Shown here piece by piece: positions 9,343 through 18,066 of a stretch of 64,000 nt of DNA. Every line of letters begins with the position of its first letter. Position 1 is the first letter of the stretch. Origin of the DNA: Clostridium drakei (lineage in GTDB: Bacteria; Bacillota; Clostridia; Clostridiales; Clostridiaceae); assembly GCF_000633595.2 (NCBI RefSeq), contig NZ_JIBU02000023.1:310001-374000 (forward strand), written 5' to 3'. Under the pieces are notes generated by a model. That model was not told the DNA's origin. It did no database searches and saw only the letters and a list, made by a program, of their open reading frames with translations. The position numbers were made by a program, and so were the translations under genes.

Positions 9343-9903
9343 TTAATCCTCCCTGTACCTATAAAAACAAACTGTTGTTTTACCATACTTTCTATAATCA
9401 ACAAGTATTATTTTATCTGTTCCCTGATATAATTCTTCTCTAGTATCAATTTTAGTTACTATAAGTCCATCTTTATTAAGCAATCCTTCTTTTTCTATAA
9501 TTTCAACTGCAGGTGGAATCATATCCTTCATATAAGGTGGATCTATAAAAATCAAATCAAAAACTATCTTTTTTCTCGCAAATTCTTCCAAAGCCTTATA
9601 TGAATCCATATTAATACACTTACAAATTTGTTCGAATTTCAGATTTTGCACATTTTTAACTAAAAAGGAATAAGTTTCAGGACTTTTGTCAACTAAATAA
9701 CATTGTTTAGCTCCTCTGCTAGCAGCTTCTAATCCTAAACTTCCTGTTCCAGAAAACACATCCAAAGCTATTGAACCATAAGTTTTATTTTGTATTATGT
9801 TAAACATAGCTTCTTTTACTCTATCTAAAGTAGGTCTCGTAGTATCCATACCAATTGGTGACATAATTTTTCTTCCCTTTGCAAGACCTGCAATAATTCT
9901 CAT
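9343..9903 (-). CDS. rsmD: 16S rRNA (guanine966-N2)-methyltransferase
   Basis: An SAM-dependent methyltransferase that modifies G966 of 16S rRNA during 30S assembly. The 186-residue product has the SAM-binding strand [14 protein letters not shown] (47-60) and the catalytic DPPY at 121-124, both diagnostic. GGAGG precedes the ATG. It is the first gene of the rsmD-coaD-coiled-coil group, 146 bases after the recG stop. Confidence 0.95.
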   Translation of the reverse strand: MRIIAGLAKGRKIMSPIGMDTTRPTLDRVKEAMFNIIQNKTYGSIALDVFSGTGSLGLEAASRGAKQCYLVDKSPETYSFLVKNVQNLKFEQICKCINMDSYKALEEFARKKIVFDLIFIDPPYMKDMIPPAVEIIEKEGLLNKDGLIVTKIDTREELYQGTDKIILVDYRKYGKTTVCFYRYRED

Positions 9904-10049
9904 AATTTTTCCTCCTTGTAATTATCACGATGTTTAAAAATTATATATTTTTCTATAATATTTTAACATATATGCTTTCATTATACAAAATTTATTTCAA
10001 TTATTAGAAATACAATTTCAATTCTCAGAATACTTATTCTTTTATAAAA

Positions 10050-12095
10050 TTAATTAAAACAAATATATTTTGTACTTTTACCAATTTTATCATAAATCCC
10101 ATTTTTAATATTTATATCTTTCTCATCATTACTTTCAGTAAGTCTTTTAGCTTCTAAATTTGCTAATTTCAATAAATTTATATCTTGAACTACATCTGCT
10201 AATATAAGTCCATTTTCACCATGCTGCCTAAAACCAAATATCTCGCCTGCTCCTCTAATTTTTAAGTCTTGCTCCGCAATAAAAAATCCATCATTACTGC
10301 TTTTCATGATTTCCATTCTTTTTCTTATAATATCATTTTTAATATCTGCAATAAGTATACAATAGGATTTGTATTTTCCTCTTCCCACTCTTCCTCTTAA
10401 TTGGTGAAGCTGTGCTAATCCAAATCTTTCTGCATTTTCTATTATCATAAGAGTAGCATTTGGAACATTAATTCCCACTTCTATAACTGTAGTTGAAACA
10501 ATAACCTTTGTTTCTCCTTCCTTAAAATCATTCATTATTTTTTCCTTGAGTTTGGGAGTCATTTTACCATGTAGTATTTCCATACTTATATCATTAAAAT
10601 ACTTTTCTTTCAATTCCATGTATAAGTTTTCCACAGAACTTAATTTTAATTCCTCATTCTCTTCAACTAGTGGACAAACTATATATACTTGTCGTCCTTT
10701 TCTTATTTCATCTAAAGCAAAATTATAAGCTTTATATTTAAAATCTTGTTTAATATATTGAGTTTCTATTTTTTGACGTCCTGGAGGTAATTCATCAATA
10801 ATTGATACATTTAAATCTCCATAAAGATAAAGGCTTAAAGTTCTAGGTATTGGAGTAGCCGTCATGACAATAGTATCTACATTTGCTCCTTTATTAGTCA
10901 ATCTGCTTCTCTGCATTACTCCAAATCTATGCTGTTCATCTGTAACTACCATTCCCAAATTTTTAAATTCTACATCATCTTCAATCAAAGCATGTGTACC
11001 TATTATTAAATCTATTTCTCCACTTGCCAATTCTTTTTTTATACTCTGCTTGTTTTTTTGTGATACACTTCCACAAAGTAACTTTATATTTATATCAAAG
11101 CCTTCAAATAATTTTGATGCTTCATCATAGTGCTGAGTAGCCAATATTTCCGTAGGTGCCATCATTACAGCTTGATATCCATCTTTTATAACATTAAATA
11201 TGGATATTAATGCTACAATAGTTTTACCACTTCCTACATCACCTTGAACCAGCCTATTCATAGGACACGATTTTTTTTCATCTATTAATATTTCTCTTAT
11301 TACCCTATTTTGAGCCTTAGTCAAGTCATAAGGAAGCCTATCCTTTAAATCATTTAGTTCTTTTGCTATACCAAATGCTATACCTTTTTTATTTTCATTA
11401 AAATAGTTTTTAAGCATCAATATTTTTAATGAATATGTAAATAATTCCTGAAATTTAAGTCTTTTAGTAGCTTCGTCTAACTCAGCTAAATTTATAGGAT
11501 TATGTATAACTCTTATGGCTTTATCTAGAGAACATAATTTATATTTATTTATTATATAATTGGGTAAATTTTCTACTATTACTACATCTTCTAATACTGC
11601 ATTTACTAACTTAATTACTAAATTGCTAGTTATTCCAGATTTTAAAGGATACTTTGGTATTATCTTTTCCTCTACTTTTGAAATATTTTGATTGTCTTTT
11701 AACAATTTGGGATTAACAATAGATATTGACCCTCTAAACTCTTCTATTTTTCCCATCAAAGTATAGGTGTTACCTATTCTAAAGTTATTTTTTATATAAG
11801 GCTGATTAAACCATTTTCCCTTTAAAATATTATTTCCATCATGAAAAACTATAGTTGTTAATATTTTTCCTGTTTTAGTTCTTATATCTCTTTCAGTTCT
11901 AATGGTTTTGCACTTTATTATAACTTTATTATTAGTTTTTTCTCCTTTTAAATTTCCACAAGAAGATATACTTTCATAATCTCTTGGGAAATATAGAAGC
12001 AAATCCATAATATTGAATATACCACATTTTCTTAAATTATCTGCTGTTTTAGGTCCAACCCCTTTTATGCTGCTTATATCACTATATACATCCAC
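10050..12095 (-). CDS. recG: ATP-dependent DNA helicase RecG
   Basis: Superfamily 2 helicase that reverses stalled forks and branch-migrates Holliday junctions. From N-terminus: a wedge/OB region with a helix-hairpin-helix-like IKGVGPKTADNLRKCG; Walker A GDVGSGKT at about 285-292; DEQH at about 386-389; and a helicase C domain with GRVGRGKYKSYC. I placed the start at the GTG at 12095 (681 residues) because GGGTGG lies just upstream; the other GTG four codons earlier would have that site inside the gene. It is downstream of the fakA-like gene but separated by a terminator. Confidence 0.95.
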   Translation of the reverse strand: MDVYSDISSIKGVGPKTADNLRKCGIFNIMDLLLYFPRDYESISSCGNLKGEKTNNKVIIKCKTIRTERDIRTKTGKILTTIVFHDGNNILKGKWFNQPYIKNNFRIGNTYTLMGKIEEFRGSISIVNPKLLKDNQNISKVEEKIIPKYPLKSGITSNLVIKLVNAVLEDVVIVENLPNYIINKYKLCSLDKAIRVIHNPINLAELDEATKRLKFQELFTYSLKILMLKNYFNENKKGIAFGIAKELNDLKDRLPYDLTKAQNRVIREILIDEKKSCPMNRLVQGDVGSGKTIVALISIFNVIKDGYQAVMMAPTEILATQHYDEASKLFEGFDINIKLLCGSVSQKNKQSIKKELASGEIDLIIGTHALIEDDVEFKNLGMVVTDEQHRFGVMQRSRLTNKGANVDTIVMTATPIPRTLSLYLYGDLNVSIIDELPPGRQKIETQYIKQDFKYKAYNFALDEIRKGRQVYIVCPLVEENEELKLSSVENLYMELKEKYFNDISMEILHGKMTPKLKEKIMNDFKEGETKVIVSTTVIEVGINVPNATLMIIENAERFGLAQLHQLRGRVGRGKYKSYCILIADIKNDIIRKRMEIMKSSNDGFFIAEQDLKIRGAGEIFGFRQHGENGLILADVVQDINLLKLANLEAKRLTESNDEKDINIKNGIYDKIGKSTKYICFN

Positions 12096-12154
12096 AAAAC
12101 CACCCACTTTTAAAGTTCATAATAAACATTATTAAAATACTTGCTTATCTACAA

Positions 12155-12184
12155 ATAAAAAAAGCCTAAAGGCTTTTTTTATTC
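12155..12184 (-). terminator. Terminator after the FakA-like gene
   Basis: AAAAAAAGCC-TAAA-GGCTTTTTTT is flanked by AAT/ATT to give a long, T-rich symmetrical stem, 7 bases after the stop at 12191. It could act in both directions but serves the minus-strand gene. Confidence 0.85.
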
Positions 12185-12190
12185 AAGATT

Positions 12191-13828
12191 TTATTCCACA
12201 GATACAATAAAGTAGTATAATGGCTGATTTCCATCGTAAAATTGTACATCTATATCTTTATATTTTTCTTGAAGTTTACTTGAAAATTCATCTACTTTAT
12301 CTTTTTCGCAATCCTTTCCACAAAAAACAGTTATTAGCTCACTGTCATCCTTCACCATGCTGGAAACAATATTATTGCATATGTTAAACATATCATTCCC
12401 TATTTCCTCTATTTTTCCTTCTACAATACCTAGAATATCTCCTTCTTTAATGACTTTACCATCTATTTCAGTATCTCTCACGGCATAAGTCACAGAACCT
12501 GTAGTTACCTTGTTTATACCTTCTTCCATAGCTTTTATATTTTCATCAAGTTCTAATTCTTCATTAAATGATGTTATAGCTGTAATTCCCTGAGGTATAG
12601 TTTTAGTTTCTACCACCTTTACATTTTTATCAGAAATTTCTGCTGCTTGATTAGCTGCCATAATTATATTTTTATTATTTGGGAAAACCAGAATATTTTC
12701 TGCATTTATTTTATTTATACATTCTAATATATTTTGAGTACTTGGATTCATAGTTTGGCCGCCTTCTATAACAAAATCTACTCCTAGATCCTCAAATATA
12801 TTTTTTATTCCTTCTCCCATGGCCACTGATACAAAAGCATACTTCTTTAACTGAATATTTTCCTGTTCTTCATCCTTTTCAATAGAGGCTTCATTATGTA
12901 TATCTAATACATTTCTATGCTGTTCTCTCATATTATCAATCTTTATTTTAGAAAGTTCTCCAAGTTTAACGGCTTCTGACAATACCTTACCTGGATCATT
13001 TGTATGAATATGAACCTTTACTATATCTTCATCATTAACTATTACCATAGAATCACCAATCTTTTCTATGGTGTTTTTAAAATCATCAATTTCAACATTG
13101 TTTGAATGTATAAAAAATTCAGTACAATATCCAAATTTTATATCATGTTCTTCTAAATTTTGAATTACCGATGGCACTTCAACTTTTCTAGGAGATTTAA
13201 TTTCTATTGACTCCATATTATTCTTTACAACTTCATACATTCCTTGAAGTATTATAAGAAGTCCCATACCGCCAGCATCAACTACCTTAGCTTTTTTAAG
13301 CACTGGAAGCATTTCAGGAGTTTTATTAAGCATTGATTTGCTGTAGTCACAAACTTCTTCTAACATTACTGCTATATCGTCACTTTCACATTTAACCGCA
13401 CTTTCGCCGGCTGCTCTTATGATAGTAAGTATAGTACCTTCTGTAGGTCTCATAACAGCTTTATAAGCAGCCTTTGACCCTTCCATTAAGCTTTCCGCAA
13501 ATTCTTTAGAATTAACATATTCTTTTGTTTCTAATGATTTTGCGATTCCCCTAAATATTTGTGAAAGTATTACGCCAGAATTTCCCCTTGCACCCATAAG
13601 TGCACCTTTAGCTAATTTTCTTACAATTTCTCCAACTGATTTATTTTGCATACCTTGTATTTCTGATACAGCTGTTCTAAACGTCATAGACATATTAGTT
13701 CCTGTATCGCCATCTGGAACTGGGAAAACATTCAAAGAATTTACATACTCTTTGTTTTCTTCTAGGGAGTTACTCCCATTTACAACCATATTATAAAAGC
13801 ATTGCCCATCTATTTTTAAGTGTTTCAT
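12191..13828 (-). CDS. DAK1/DegV-like kinase (YloV/FakA family)
   Basis: The 545-residue protein has an N-terminal Dak-phosphatase/DhaL-type nucleotide domain. It contains NVFPVPDGDTGTNMS (about 33-47), RGNSGVILSQIFRG and TEGTILTIIRAAGE, followed by a middle domain and a DegV-like C-terminal part. In Staphylococcus FakA phosphorylates fatty acids bound to FakB; in B. subtilis the homologue is YloV. The fatty-acid role is inferred from the family. It lies 15 bases downstream of the Asp23-family gene, the conserved yloU-yloV pair, with GGGAGG before its ATG. Confidence 0.9.
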   Translation of the reverse strand: MKHLKIDGQCFYNMVVNGSNSLEENKEYVNSLNVFPVPDGDTGTNMSMTFRTAVSEIQGMQNKSVGEIVRKLAKGALMGARGNSGVILSQIFRGIAKSLETKEYVNSKEFAESLMEGSKAAYKAVMRPTEGTILTIIRAAGESAVKCESDDIAVMLEEVCDYSKSMLNKTPEMLPVLKKAKVVDAGGMGLLIILQGMYEVVKNNMESIEIKSPRKVEVPSVIQNLEEHDIKFGYCTEFFIHSNNVEIDDFKNTIEKIGDSMVIVNDEDIVKVHIHTNDPGKVLSEAVKLGELSKIKIDNMREQHRNVLDIHNEASIEKDEEQENIQLKKYAFVSVAMGEGIKNIFEDLGVDFVIEGGQTMNPSTQNILECINKINAENILVFPNNKNIIMAANQAAEISDKNVKVVETKTIPQGITAITSFNEELELDENIKAMEEGINKVTTGSVTYAVRDTEIDGKVIKEGDILGIVEGKIEEIGNDMFNICNNIVSSMVKDDSELITVFCGKDCEKDKVDEFSSKLQEKYKDIDVQFYDGNQPLYYFIVSVE

Positions 13829-13843
13829 TTATGATTTACCTCC

Positions 13844-14194
13844 CTAGACTCTGACACCTTGAACATTTACAGTAATACTTGATACTTTAAGTCCTGTATA
13901 ATTTTCTAAATTATATTTTATTTTTTGAATTATGTTATTAGCTATCACAGATATTTTTGTTCCATACTCAACCATTATATATAACTCTATAAATAACTCG
14001 TTATCCTTTGAACGAACTTTTACACCTTTACTTAAGTTTTCACCATTTATTAATTTCCAGAGTCCATCTTTAGCATTCCTTGAAGCCATACCTACAACAC
14101 CATAGCATTCCATAGTTGAAACTCCAACTATATTGGCAATTACTTCTTCTGAATAATTAATATATCCATTCTCGCTGGTGATATTACCTATCAT
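13844..14194 (-). CDS. Asp23/Gls24 family envelope-stress protein (YloU)
   Basis: The 116-residue protein shows the Asp23 hallmarks: GYINYSEEVIANIVGVSTMECYGVVGM near the start, a central VEYGTKISVIANNIIQKI helix, and VSSITVNVQGVRV at the end. Family members are cytoplasmic and often membrane-associated; their exact role is unclear. GGGAGG precedes the ATG. It is first in the yloU-yloV unit and is divergent from rpmB. Confidence 0.9.
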   Translation of the reverse strand: MIGNITSENGYINYSEEVIANIVGVSTMECYGVVGMASRNAKDGLWKLINGENLSKGVKVRSKDNELFIELYIMVEYGTKISVIANNIIQKIKYNLENYTGLKVSSITVNVQGVRV

Positions 14195-14310
14195 AATAAA
14201 ACCCTCCCTACTTTAAACATCATATAACATATTTTATATTAAATAATAAATTTATTCAAGGAAATATATAATTTAAAACATTATTTACTCTACTAAATTA
14301 TATTATATAC

Positions 14311-14340
14311 TTGCGCAACTAACATATTCTATGGTAAAAT
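14311..14340 (+). promoter_or_regulatory. Probable promoter of rpmB
   Basis: TTGCGC (14311-14316), 18 bases, then TAAAAT (14335-14340) on the plus strand, about 60 bases before the rpmB ATG in the divergent rpmB/asp23 region. Confidence 0.5.
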
Positions 14341-14398
14341 AATAAATGTTTGAATTGAGGAGATTATTTCTTCACAATTTTTTAAGGAGGTGTTTTTA

Positions 14399-14590
14399 AT
14401 GTCAAAGAAGTGCGAAATATGCGAAAAAGGCGTTGTATTTGGTGTTCAATACAGCCACTCACACCGTCAATCTAAAAGATCATGGGCTCCAAACATAAGA
14501 AAAGTTAAGGCCATAGTTAACGGAACTCCAAAAACTATTCATGTTTGTACAAGATGCCTTCGTTCTGGAAAGGTTCAACGTGCTATTTAA
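14399..14590 (+). CDS. rpmB: 50S ribosomal protein L28
   Basis: A 63-residue ribosomal protein. CEIC near the start and CTRCLRSGKV near the end make the zinc-ribbon form; SHSHRQSKRSWAPNIRKV is the family core. I chose the ATG at 14399, eight bases after a strong AAGGAGG; the in-frame codons upstream overlap that site. It is one of the few plus-strand genes, transcribed away from the asp23 unit and towards spoVM, as in Bacillus. Confidence 0.96.
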   Translation: MSKKCEICEKGVVFGVQYSHSHRQSKRSWAPNIRKVKAIVNGTPKTIHVCTRCLRSGKVQRAI

Positions 14591-14596
14591 TAAATA

Positions 14597-14628
14597 AAAA
14601 ATGCAGTTGTTTTTACAATTGCATTTTT
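14597..14628 (+). terminator. Bidirectional terminator between rpmB and spoVM
   Basis: ATGCAGTTGT (14601-14610) pairs with ACAATTGCAT (14615-14624) through one G-T pair, with A's before and T's after. It ends rpmB on the plus strand, and the mirror structure can end spoVM on the minus strand. Confidence 0.85.
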
Positions 14629-14646
14629 ATTTATTTTACTGTAAAT

Positions 14647-14718
14647 TTATTTTTTTTTCTTAAAGACTTTTATAATTCTAGATATAAATCTAGGAAGTTT
14701 TATTGTAATAAATTTCAT
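14647..14718 (-). CDS. spoVM: Stage V sporulation protein M (23 residues)
   Basis: SpoVM is a tiny amphipathic-helix peptide that recognises the convex forespore membrane and anchors SpoIVA for coat assembly. This ORF encodes a 23-residue peptide beginning MKFITIKLPRFISRI, nearly the same as the start of the Bacillus peptide (MKFYTIKLPKFL), and ends in a lysine run. A very strong GGGGGAGG (14733-14726) lies seven bases before the ATG. The position between rpmB and thiN is where spoVM lies in B. subtilis. It is slightly shorter than the 26-residue Bacillus protein. The partner spoIVA is at 31-32 kb. Confidence 0.9.
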   Translation of the reverse strand: MKFITIKLPRFISRIIKVFKKKK

Positions 14719-14736
14719 ATATATTCCTCCCCCAAA

Positions 14737-14904
14737 TTAATGAAAATCTATAAGCTTAAATCCTAGGCAGATGAGTAATGCACCAACCACCATTATAAAT
14801 CCCCAAAACGGGATAATAACAGTAATTATAATCCCCAAGCCAATGGATACCAGAGCAATTCCAACTTTTTTCTTAAAACTTTTATTACACACCTTCTTAG
14901 ACAT
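14737..14904 (-). CDS. Small two-span membrane protein upstream of spoVM, unknown
   Basis: The 55-residue product has a lysine-rich N-terminus (about 1-13) and two hydrophobic spans (about 14-31 and 33-49) separated by a PFW turn, ending LIDFH. I do not recognise a named family. I chose the ATG at 14904 because GGGGGAT lies seven bases upstream; a TTG five codons earlier overlaps that site. It is 18 bases upstream of spoVM, and a sigma-E promoter match at 14934-14962 would transcribe both. A sporulation role in the mother-cell or forespore membrane is therefore inferred, not shown. Confidence 0.7.
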   Translation of the reverse strand: MSKKVCNKSFKKKVGIALVSIGLGIIITVIIPFWGFIMVVGALLICLGFKLIDFH

Positions 14905-14933
14905 ATTGTTATCCCCCAAAGTTATTCTATATT

Positions 14934-14962
14934 ATTATATGAAACAGAAAAATAGAATGTTA
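14934..14962 (-). promoter_or_regulatory. Sigma-E promoter for the small membrane gene and spoVM
   Basis: On the minus strand TAACATT (14962-14956), 14 bases, CATATAAT (14941-14934). The B. subtilis sigma-E consensus is KMATATT, 14-15 bases, CATACAMT, so this matches 13 of 15 defined positions with correct spacing. Transcription would begin about 20 bases before the membrane gene ATG. spoVM is a sigma-E gene in Bacillus. Confidence 0.6.
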
Positions 14963-14995
14963 CAAAAATATTGTTAATCTTAAAATTTTAATTAC

Positions 14996-15670
14996 TTATA
15001 AATCATCTGGAGAATATAAATCTGATTTTATCGGAATAATATTAAAACCTAATCGTAAGCAATATAATTTTATAGTTTCTAAATACCAATCGCTAGCTCT
15101 CGGATCAACTATTATACCCTCTATAAATTTAAATGGATCTATTTTTAAATTTATATGTGTGCAATTTTCATATTTTTTATCTAAGCATTCTTCATTATTT
15201 ATAACAATTAGTCTAACTTCATTTTCATGTTTAAAAGCTGCTCTTTTTAATAGTCCACTTCCAAATATGGCTTTAGCACCCTTCGCATTTTTTAATTCTA
15301 ATAGTGCTTTTTGTAAATCATTATAATATATAACTGGCGAAAGTATTCCAAACTTAATATCAGAAATTAATTTAAATTTTTCTGGAGAAGTTTCAATTAA
15401 TATCCCCTCTTTATTTGATGAATAAATTTTCCATAATGCATCTGAAATGCCTTCTAAACTCCAGCATTGTCCATATAAATCATTATTATATAAATATTTA
15501 TTTTCAGTTTCATTCGTAGGTATTTCCCACTTATCCTCCCAAGATTTAATTTTTGCAAGATGGATTTCCTGCTTTTCCATCATGCACATAAATTTACCTA
15601 ATGTCATATATCTATAAATTTTTATATTTTTTTTAATACTTTCATCTAAAATAAGACCATATGCATTCAT
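14996..15670 (-). CDS. DUF2971-family protein
   Basis: The 224-residue soluble protein has the DUF2971 layout: KIYRYMTLGKFMCMM near the start, WEDKWE (about 44-49), GQCWSLEGISDALWKIYSS (about 68-86), an invariant-looking FKHENEVRLIV, and GIIVDPRASDWY near the C-terminus. The biochemical role of DUF2971 is unknown; members are often found in accessory regions. GGAAAGGA precedes the ATG. It has a terminator upstream (15795-15817), so it is not part of the thiN operon. It breaks the otherwise conserved spoVM-thiN junction, which suggests insertion by transfer. Confidence 0.75.
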   Translation of the reverse strand: MNAYGLILDESIKKNIKIYRYMTLGKFMCMMEKQEIHLAKIKSWEDKWEIPTNETENKYLYNNDLYGQCWSLEGISDALWKIYSSNKEGILIETSPEKFKLISDIKFGILSPVIYYNDLQKALLELKNAKGAKAIFGSGLLKRAAFKHENEVRLIVINNEECLDKKYENCTHINLKIDPFKFIEGIIVDPRASDWYLETIKLYCLRLGFNIIPIKSDLYSPDDL

Positions 15671-15794
15671 TATTTATTTTTCCTTTCCTATACTTAAATA
15701 CTCCAAAATTATAAGATTTTAAATAGTATGTACATATTATGTAATATTCCCTTTTAACTACTTAATATTTCGATAAATTCAAAAAATATAAAAA

Positions 15795-15817
15795 AGTTCA
15801 CTAGAATCTGTGAACTT
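15795..15817 (-). terminator. Terminator after thiN
   Basis: AAGTTCAC (15795-15802) and GTGAACTT (15810-15817) make an 8-bp stem. On the minus strand it is followed by TTTTTATATTTTTT. It ends the long operon that finishes with thiN. Confidence 0.8.
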
Positions 15818-15848
15818 ATTTTCATTACATATTTTCTATTAATTATGT

Positions 15849-16487
15849 CTAATCTTTACTATAAAATACCATTAAATTTCCACTAGTAAAACTTATCTTA
15901 ACTTCCTCATCTAAAAATTCATTAGATATAGTTCTAGGGTCTCCTATTTTCAAAAAGTACTCTTGAAGCTTATACTTAGCTCCATTTATACTTAAATTTT
16001 CTACACTTTCACCATAGCAATGAAGCGAAAATGTTGCACCTTTTTTTCCTTTTATTTTTATAGGCTTATCTACTATTTGAATACAATTATGGTCGTCTTT
16101 TATAAAAGCATTTATATTTAATTTCAAACATTTTAAAAGCATACCCATATTTCCCATTAGATGATCTATTCTTGTACCAATACAACCTAATAAAACAATT
16201 TCAGTTCCACCTAGTTCTAATGCTTTGTTTAGCACAAGCTCTGTATCAGTAAAATTTTTATCTGTAGGATAAGTTTCTATACAACACTTTGAAGATCTTT
16301 GAAAAAATTCTAAAGCTTTTCTATCTATAGAATCAAAGTCTCCCATTAAATAATTAGGCAATATATTGTACTTGTATAAGCAATTTCCACCACTATCTGC
16401 ACAAATCAAAAAAGAACTATTTTCTAATTCCTTTTCTATTAACTCATAGGATGGTGCTTCTCCCCCTGATACAATTACTATTTTCAT
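15849..16487 (-). CDS. thiN: Thiamine pyrophosphokinase
   Basis: Transfers pyrophosphate from ATP to thiamine, giving the active cofactor TPP. The 212-residue protein has ICADSGGNCLYKYNILPNYLMGDFDSI (about 32-58), the ADSG and GDFDS motifs of the family, then PTDKNFTDTELVLNKA and LLGCIGTRIDHLMGN. Its ATG lies directly after the rpe stop. It is the last gene of the long minus-strand operon. No TPP riboswitch is visible nearby. Confidence 0.94.
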   Translation of the reverse strand: MKIVIVSGGEAPSYELIEKELENSSFLICADSGGNCLYKYNILPNYLMGDFDSIDRKALEFFQRSSKCCIETYPTDKNFTDTELVLNKALELGGTEIVLLGCIGTRIDHLMGNMGMLLKCLKLNINAFIKDDHNCIQIVDKPIKIKGKKGATFSLHCYGESVENLSINGAKYKLQEYFLKIGDPRTISNEFLDEEVKISFTSGNLMVFYSKD

Positions 16488-17138
16488 TTACCTATCCCCT
16501 TTTAACATCTTTATGTTTTCTTCAATTTTTCCATCTTTAAAAACTGCAGATCCAGCCACTATTACATTAGCACCACATTCAACTGCTATTTTTATATTGT
16601 CTTTTCCTATTCCACCATCTACTTCTATAAGTAAATTCTTATTAAACTTATTGCTTAATTCTTTTAATTCCTTTATTTTTTCAGAACAATAATTTATGTA
16701 CTTTTGACCACCAAATCCAGGATTTACAGTCATTATAAGTACCATATCCAAATTAGGTAGCAAATACTTTATATTTTCCACAGGTGTAGCTGGATTCAAA
16801 GCTATACCTACTTTAGCTCCTAAGCTTTTTATATAATTGACTGTTCTATCTATATGTCTATCTGCTTCATAATGTATAGTTATCATATCTGCTCCTGCTT
16901 TTATAAAGTCTTCCACAAATCTAGCAGGTTCTTCTATCATTAAATGAACATCAAAAGTAAGGGAGGTAATGTTTCTTATACTCTTAATTACAGGTATTCC
17001 AAAAGATATATTAGGTACAAACATTCCATCCATTACATCTATATGTACCCAGTCTGCTCCATACTTTTCTAATTTTTTAATATCCTCACCTAATTTAGAA
17101 AAATCTGCTGACAATATTGAAGGTGCTAATTTTATCAT
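16488..17138 (-). CDS. rpe: Ribulose-phosphate 3-epimerase
   Basis: Interconverts ribulose 5-phosphate and xylulose 5-phosphate in the pentose phosphate pathway. The 216-residue TIM barrel opens IKLAPSILSADFSKLGEDI and has WVHIDVMDGMFVPNISFG, VHLMIEEP, MTVNPGFGGQKYI and IEVDGGIG, including the metal-binding His and Asp residues. AAGGAGG precedes the ATG. The gene order rsgA-rpe-thiN matches Bacillus. Confidence 0.97.
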   Translation of the reverse strand: MIKLAPSILSADFSKLGEDIKKLEKYGADWVHIDVMDGMFVPNISFGIPVIKSIRNITSLTFDVHLMIEEPARFVEDFIKAGADMITIHYEADRHIDRTVNYIKSLGAKVGIALNPATPVENIKYLLPNLDMVLIMTVNPGFGGQKYINYCSEKIKELKELSNKFNKNLLIEVDGGIGKDNIKIAVECGANVIVAGSAVFKDGKIEENIKMLKGDR

Positions 17139-17176
17139 TTTGTATTTTCCTCCTTAATTAAAGCAACTAAAAATAG

Positions 17177-18043
17177 CTACCATTGTTTTTTTCTATTGTT
17201 TATATCTTCTAACATTTTTATATAAAATCCATATCTTTTTGCATTTATTTTTTTTTGTTCTAAAGCATGCTTTACAGCACATCCAGGCTCTTTATAGTGA
17301 AAGCATCCTGTAAATTTGCAATTACCTATATATGAATCAAATTCAGGAAAACATTGTTGTAAATCTTCTTTAGAAATAAATTCTATTTCTAAAGAAGAAA
17401 ATCCTGGTGTATCCACTAAAAATCCATTTCCAATATCTATAAGTTCACTATGCCTTGTAGTGTGTTTACCACGTCTCAGCTTTTCACTTATTTCTCCCGT
17501 AGCCATAACTTCTTCTCCCATTATGGAATTTAATATTGTAGATTTTCCAACTCCAGAAGGCCCACATAAAACTGTAACATTATCCTGCAGCTTTTCTCTT
17601 ATCAAATCAATTCCATAACCTTCCTTAGCCTTCAAAAACAACGTTTCATACCCTGCACTTTTAACCATTTCTACAATTTCATTTGTTTCTTCTTGCAATA
17701 TCAAATCTAGTTTATTAAAGCATACTATGGCCTTTAAATTATTGTATTCACAATTAAGCAAAAACTTATTTAACAATTCTTCATTTATTTCAGGATTTCT
17801 TAATGCAAAAACTACTAATGCCTGGGTTACATTTGCCACAGAAGGTCTTATAAGCTTATTTATTCTAGGATAGATTTTATCTATAACACCTTTTCCATTT
17901 TTTATTGTAATTTCTACTTTATCACCAACCATAGGTGTAAGTTCATTGTGCCTGAACTTACCCCTAGCTTTACATTCAACTACATTTTTATCTGTTTTTA
18001 TATAATAAAACCCTGCTATTCCCTTTATTATAGTTCCTTCCAT
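17177..18043 (-). CDS. rsgA: Small-subunit maturation GTPase RsgA
   Basis: A circularly permuted GTPase that checks late 30S assembly. The 288-residue protein has an N-terminal OB fold ([15 protein letters not shown]), then NKLD (G4), the Walker [10 protein letters not shown] (G1) and DTPGFSS (G3), in that permuted order. A C-terminal zinc knuckle has Cys and His in [22 protein letters not shown] precedes the ATG. It lies just downstream of prkC, and homologues are PrkC substrates in Bacillus. Confidence 0.96.
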   Translation of the reverse strand: MEGTIIKGIAGFYYIKTDKNVVECKARGKFRHNELTPMVGDKVEITIKNGKGVIDKIYPRINKLIRPSVANVTQALVVFALRNPEINEELLNKFLLNCEYNNLKAIVCFNKLDLILQEETNEIVEMVKSAGYETLFLKAKEGYGIDLIREKLQDNVTVLCGPSGVGKSTILNSIMGEEVMATGEISEKLRRGKHTTRHSELIDIGNGFLVDTPGFSSLEIEFISKEDLQQCFPEFDSYIGNCKFTGCFHYKEPGCAVKHALEQKKINAKRYGFYIKMLEDINNRKKQW

Positions 18044-18066
18044 ACACCCTCCTATTGAATTAATAC

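Noticed and set aside
14545-14766. 73-codon plus-strand frame after rpmB
   Set aside because: It runs through the rpmB terminator and is antisense to spoVM and the small membrane gene; no start signal.
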